The translations under genes and the position numbers were made by a program. 64,000 nucleotides of DNA from Symbiodinium natans (lineage: Eukaryota > Sar > Dinophyceae > Suessiales > Symbiodiniaceae): assembly GCA_905221605.1 (NCBI GenBank), contig CAJNDS010002834.1:749174-813173 (forward strand), in the 5' to 3' direction. The notes under the pieces are model-generated. The model saw only the letters and a list, made by a program, of their open reading frames with translations. It was not told the origin of the DNA and searched no databases. Position 1 is the first letter of the stretch; each line of letters starts with the position of its first letter. This document shows positions 63,534 through 64,000 of the stretch, in pieces.

Positions 63534-63716
63534 ATGGTGATGATGCGAGTTCAGAATCTCAAAAAGGGGGCAGAGTGGGAAGAGAAGATGGAGGAAGTCT
63601 CCGAGACGATGACAGGTTATGAAATCACTGACGCTTTCGGGGAAGGCTTCCACAACCCTGGTTACCTGTTGCTGAAGGGCTTGGCCACGCCATCATACCA
63701 TGTGTATCGTGCCTGA
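63534..63716 (+). CDS. Small ORF or last exon, unknown function
   Basis: Sixty codons starting M-V-M-M-R-V-Q-N-L-K-K-G-A-E-W. There is an acidic helix, then G-E-G-F-H-N-P-G-Y-L-L-L-K-G, ending H-V-Y-R-A and a stop. A pyrimidine-rich stretch and CAG lie just upstream, so it may be a 3' exon or a spliced-leader-type start. Codon use and residue mix look like protein. Confidence 0.37.
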   Translation: MVMMRVQNLKKGAEWEEKMEEVSETMTGYEITDAFGEGFHNPGYLLLKGLATPSYHVYRA

Positions 63717-64000
63717 GGTTTATTAATCATTGCCAAGCCAGATGCGACATGTTCCCCTTCCACCACTGTCGTTTCCCTCCTGAGGAGCAGAGTCTTGGCT
63801 GCATTACAAGACAATGAGTGACGTTTCTGGAACATGAGGACGCTTACATGAGCATAACTCGAACCAAGGCCACCCAACGAGCCGGAGAAGCCAAATCCAG
63901 CACCAGAACCGGAACCTCTGGTTGTCATCTGGCTGCGTTTTCAGATAGAGTTGATATGGAAAGACACAAGTCCAGCGAAGGGATGGATTCCATGGCAGGT

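Overview
The window looks like nuclear DNA of a dinoflagellate, or a close alveolate relative. Four signs point there. Telomere-type TTTAGGG/CCCTAAA repeats are strewn in both orientations over the first ~56.8 kb. The introns that can be placed use GC or GA donors and AG|G acceptors. A Ty1/copia element carries extra enzyme domains of a kind I associate with dinoflagellate retroelements. No bacterial-type operon, tRNA, rRNA or CRISPR array was seen. The species cannot be read from the sequence.

The main result is hidden by the repeats. Short GC-rich islands of about 25-100 bases lie between the telomere-like arrays. Read in order on the + strand, they encode the conserved blocks of one beta-ketoacyl synthase (KS) domain of type I polyketide or fatty acid synthase. 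The order is: YY block (18.1 kb), GGF block (19.3), FFGI block (20.0), MEP block (21.3), active-site block DTACSS (24.8), GG block (25.6-26.1), [11 protein letters not shown] (26.9), TAPSGPSQ (41.8), HGTGT (43.3), K-SN (44.9), GHLE (46.0), GVSS (48.8) and FGFGGTNA (50.1). About 420 residues are thus spread over about 32 kb, and the introns are filled with telomere-like repeats. All three catalytic residues (Cys, His, His) are present and the exons are open. At seven junctions the reading frame joins without error and restores family motifs. Similar exon-like islands continue on both sides (1.6-17.7 kb and 52-56.6 kb), but I cannot name their domains.

One of these introns holds a complete Ty1/copia retrotransposon (27112-37526), in the same orientation as the KS gene. 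It has 251-bp LTRs that appear identical, a 5-bp target duplication AGGGT taken from the telomere-like repeat, a primer site matching the anticodon half of a methionine tRNA, and a single open frame of 3213 codons. The frame encodes gag, two zinc fingers, an aspartic protease, a C5-cytosine-methyltransferase-like domain, a DD35E integrase split by a long acidic insert, a putative 2-oxoglutarate/Fe(II) dioxygenase, reverse transcriptase, RNase H, and a C-terminal extension with a membrane segment. A DNA-methylation-type domain and an oxygenase-type domain in one element are the second main result.

The introns also hold several small palindromic (MITE-like) families, dispersed repeats, poly-G tracts and drifted forms of the telomere unit. 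After ~56.8 kb the sequence changes sharply: an AT-rich satellite with a ~315-bp period (57.2-58.55 kb), a 40-bp palindrome array (58.6-58.9), a 168-bp inverted satellite (59.07-59.73), an 88-bp triplet (59.78-60.04), and then 60-64 kb of ordinary DNA with a few small open frames of unknown function.
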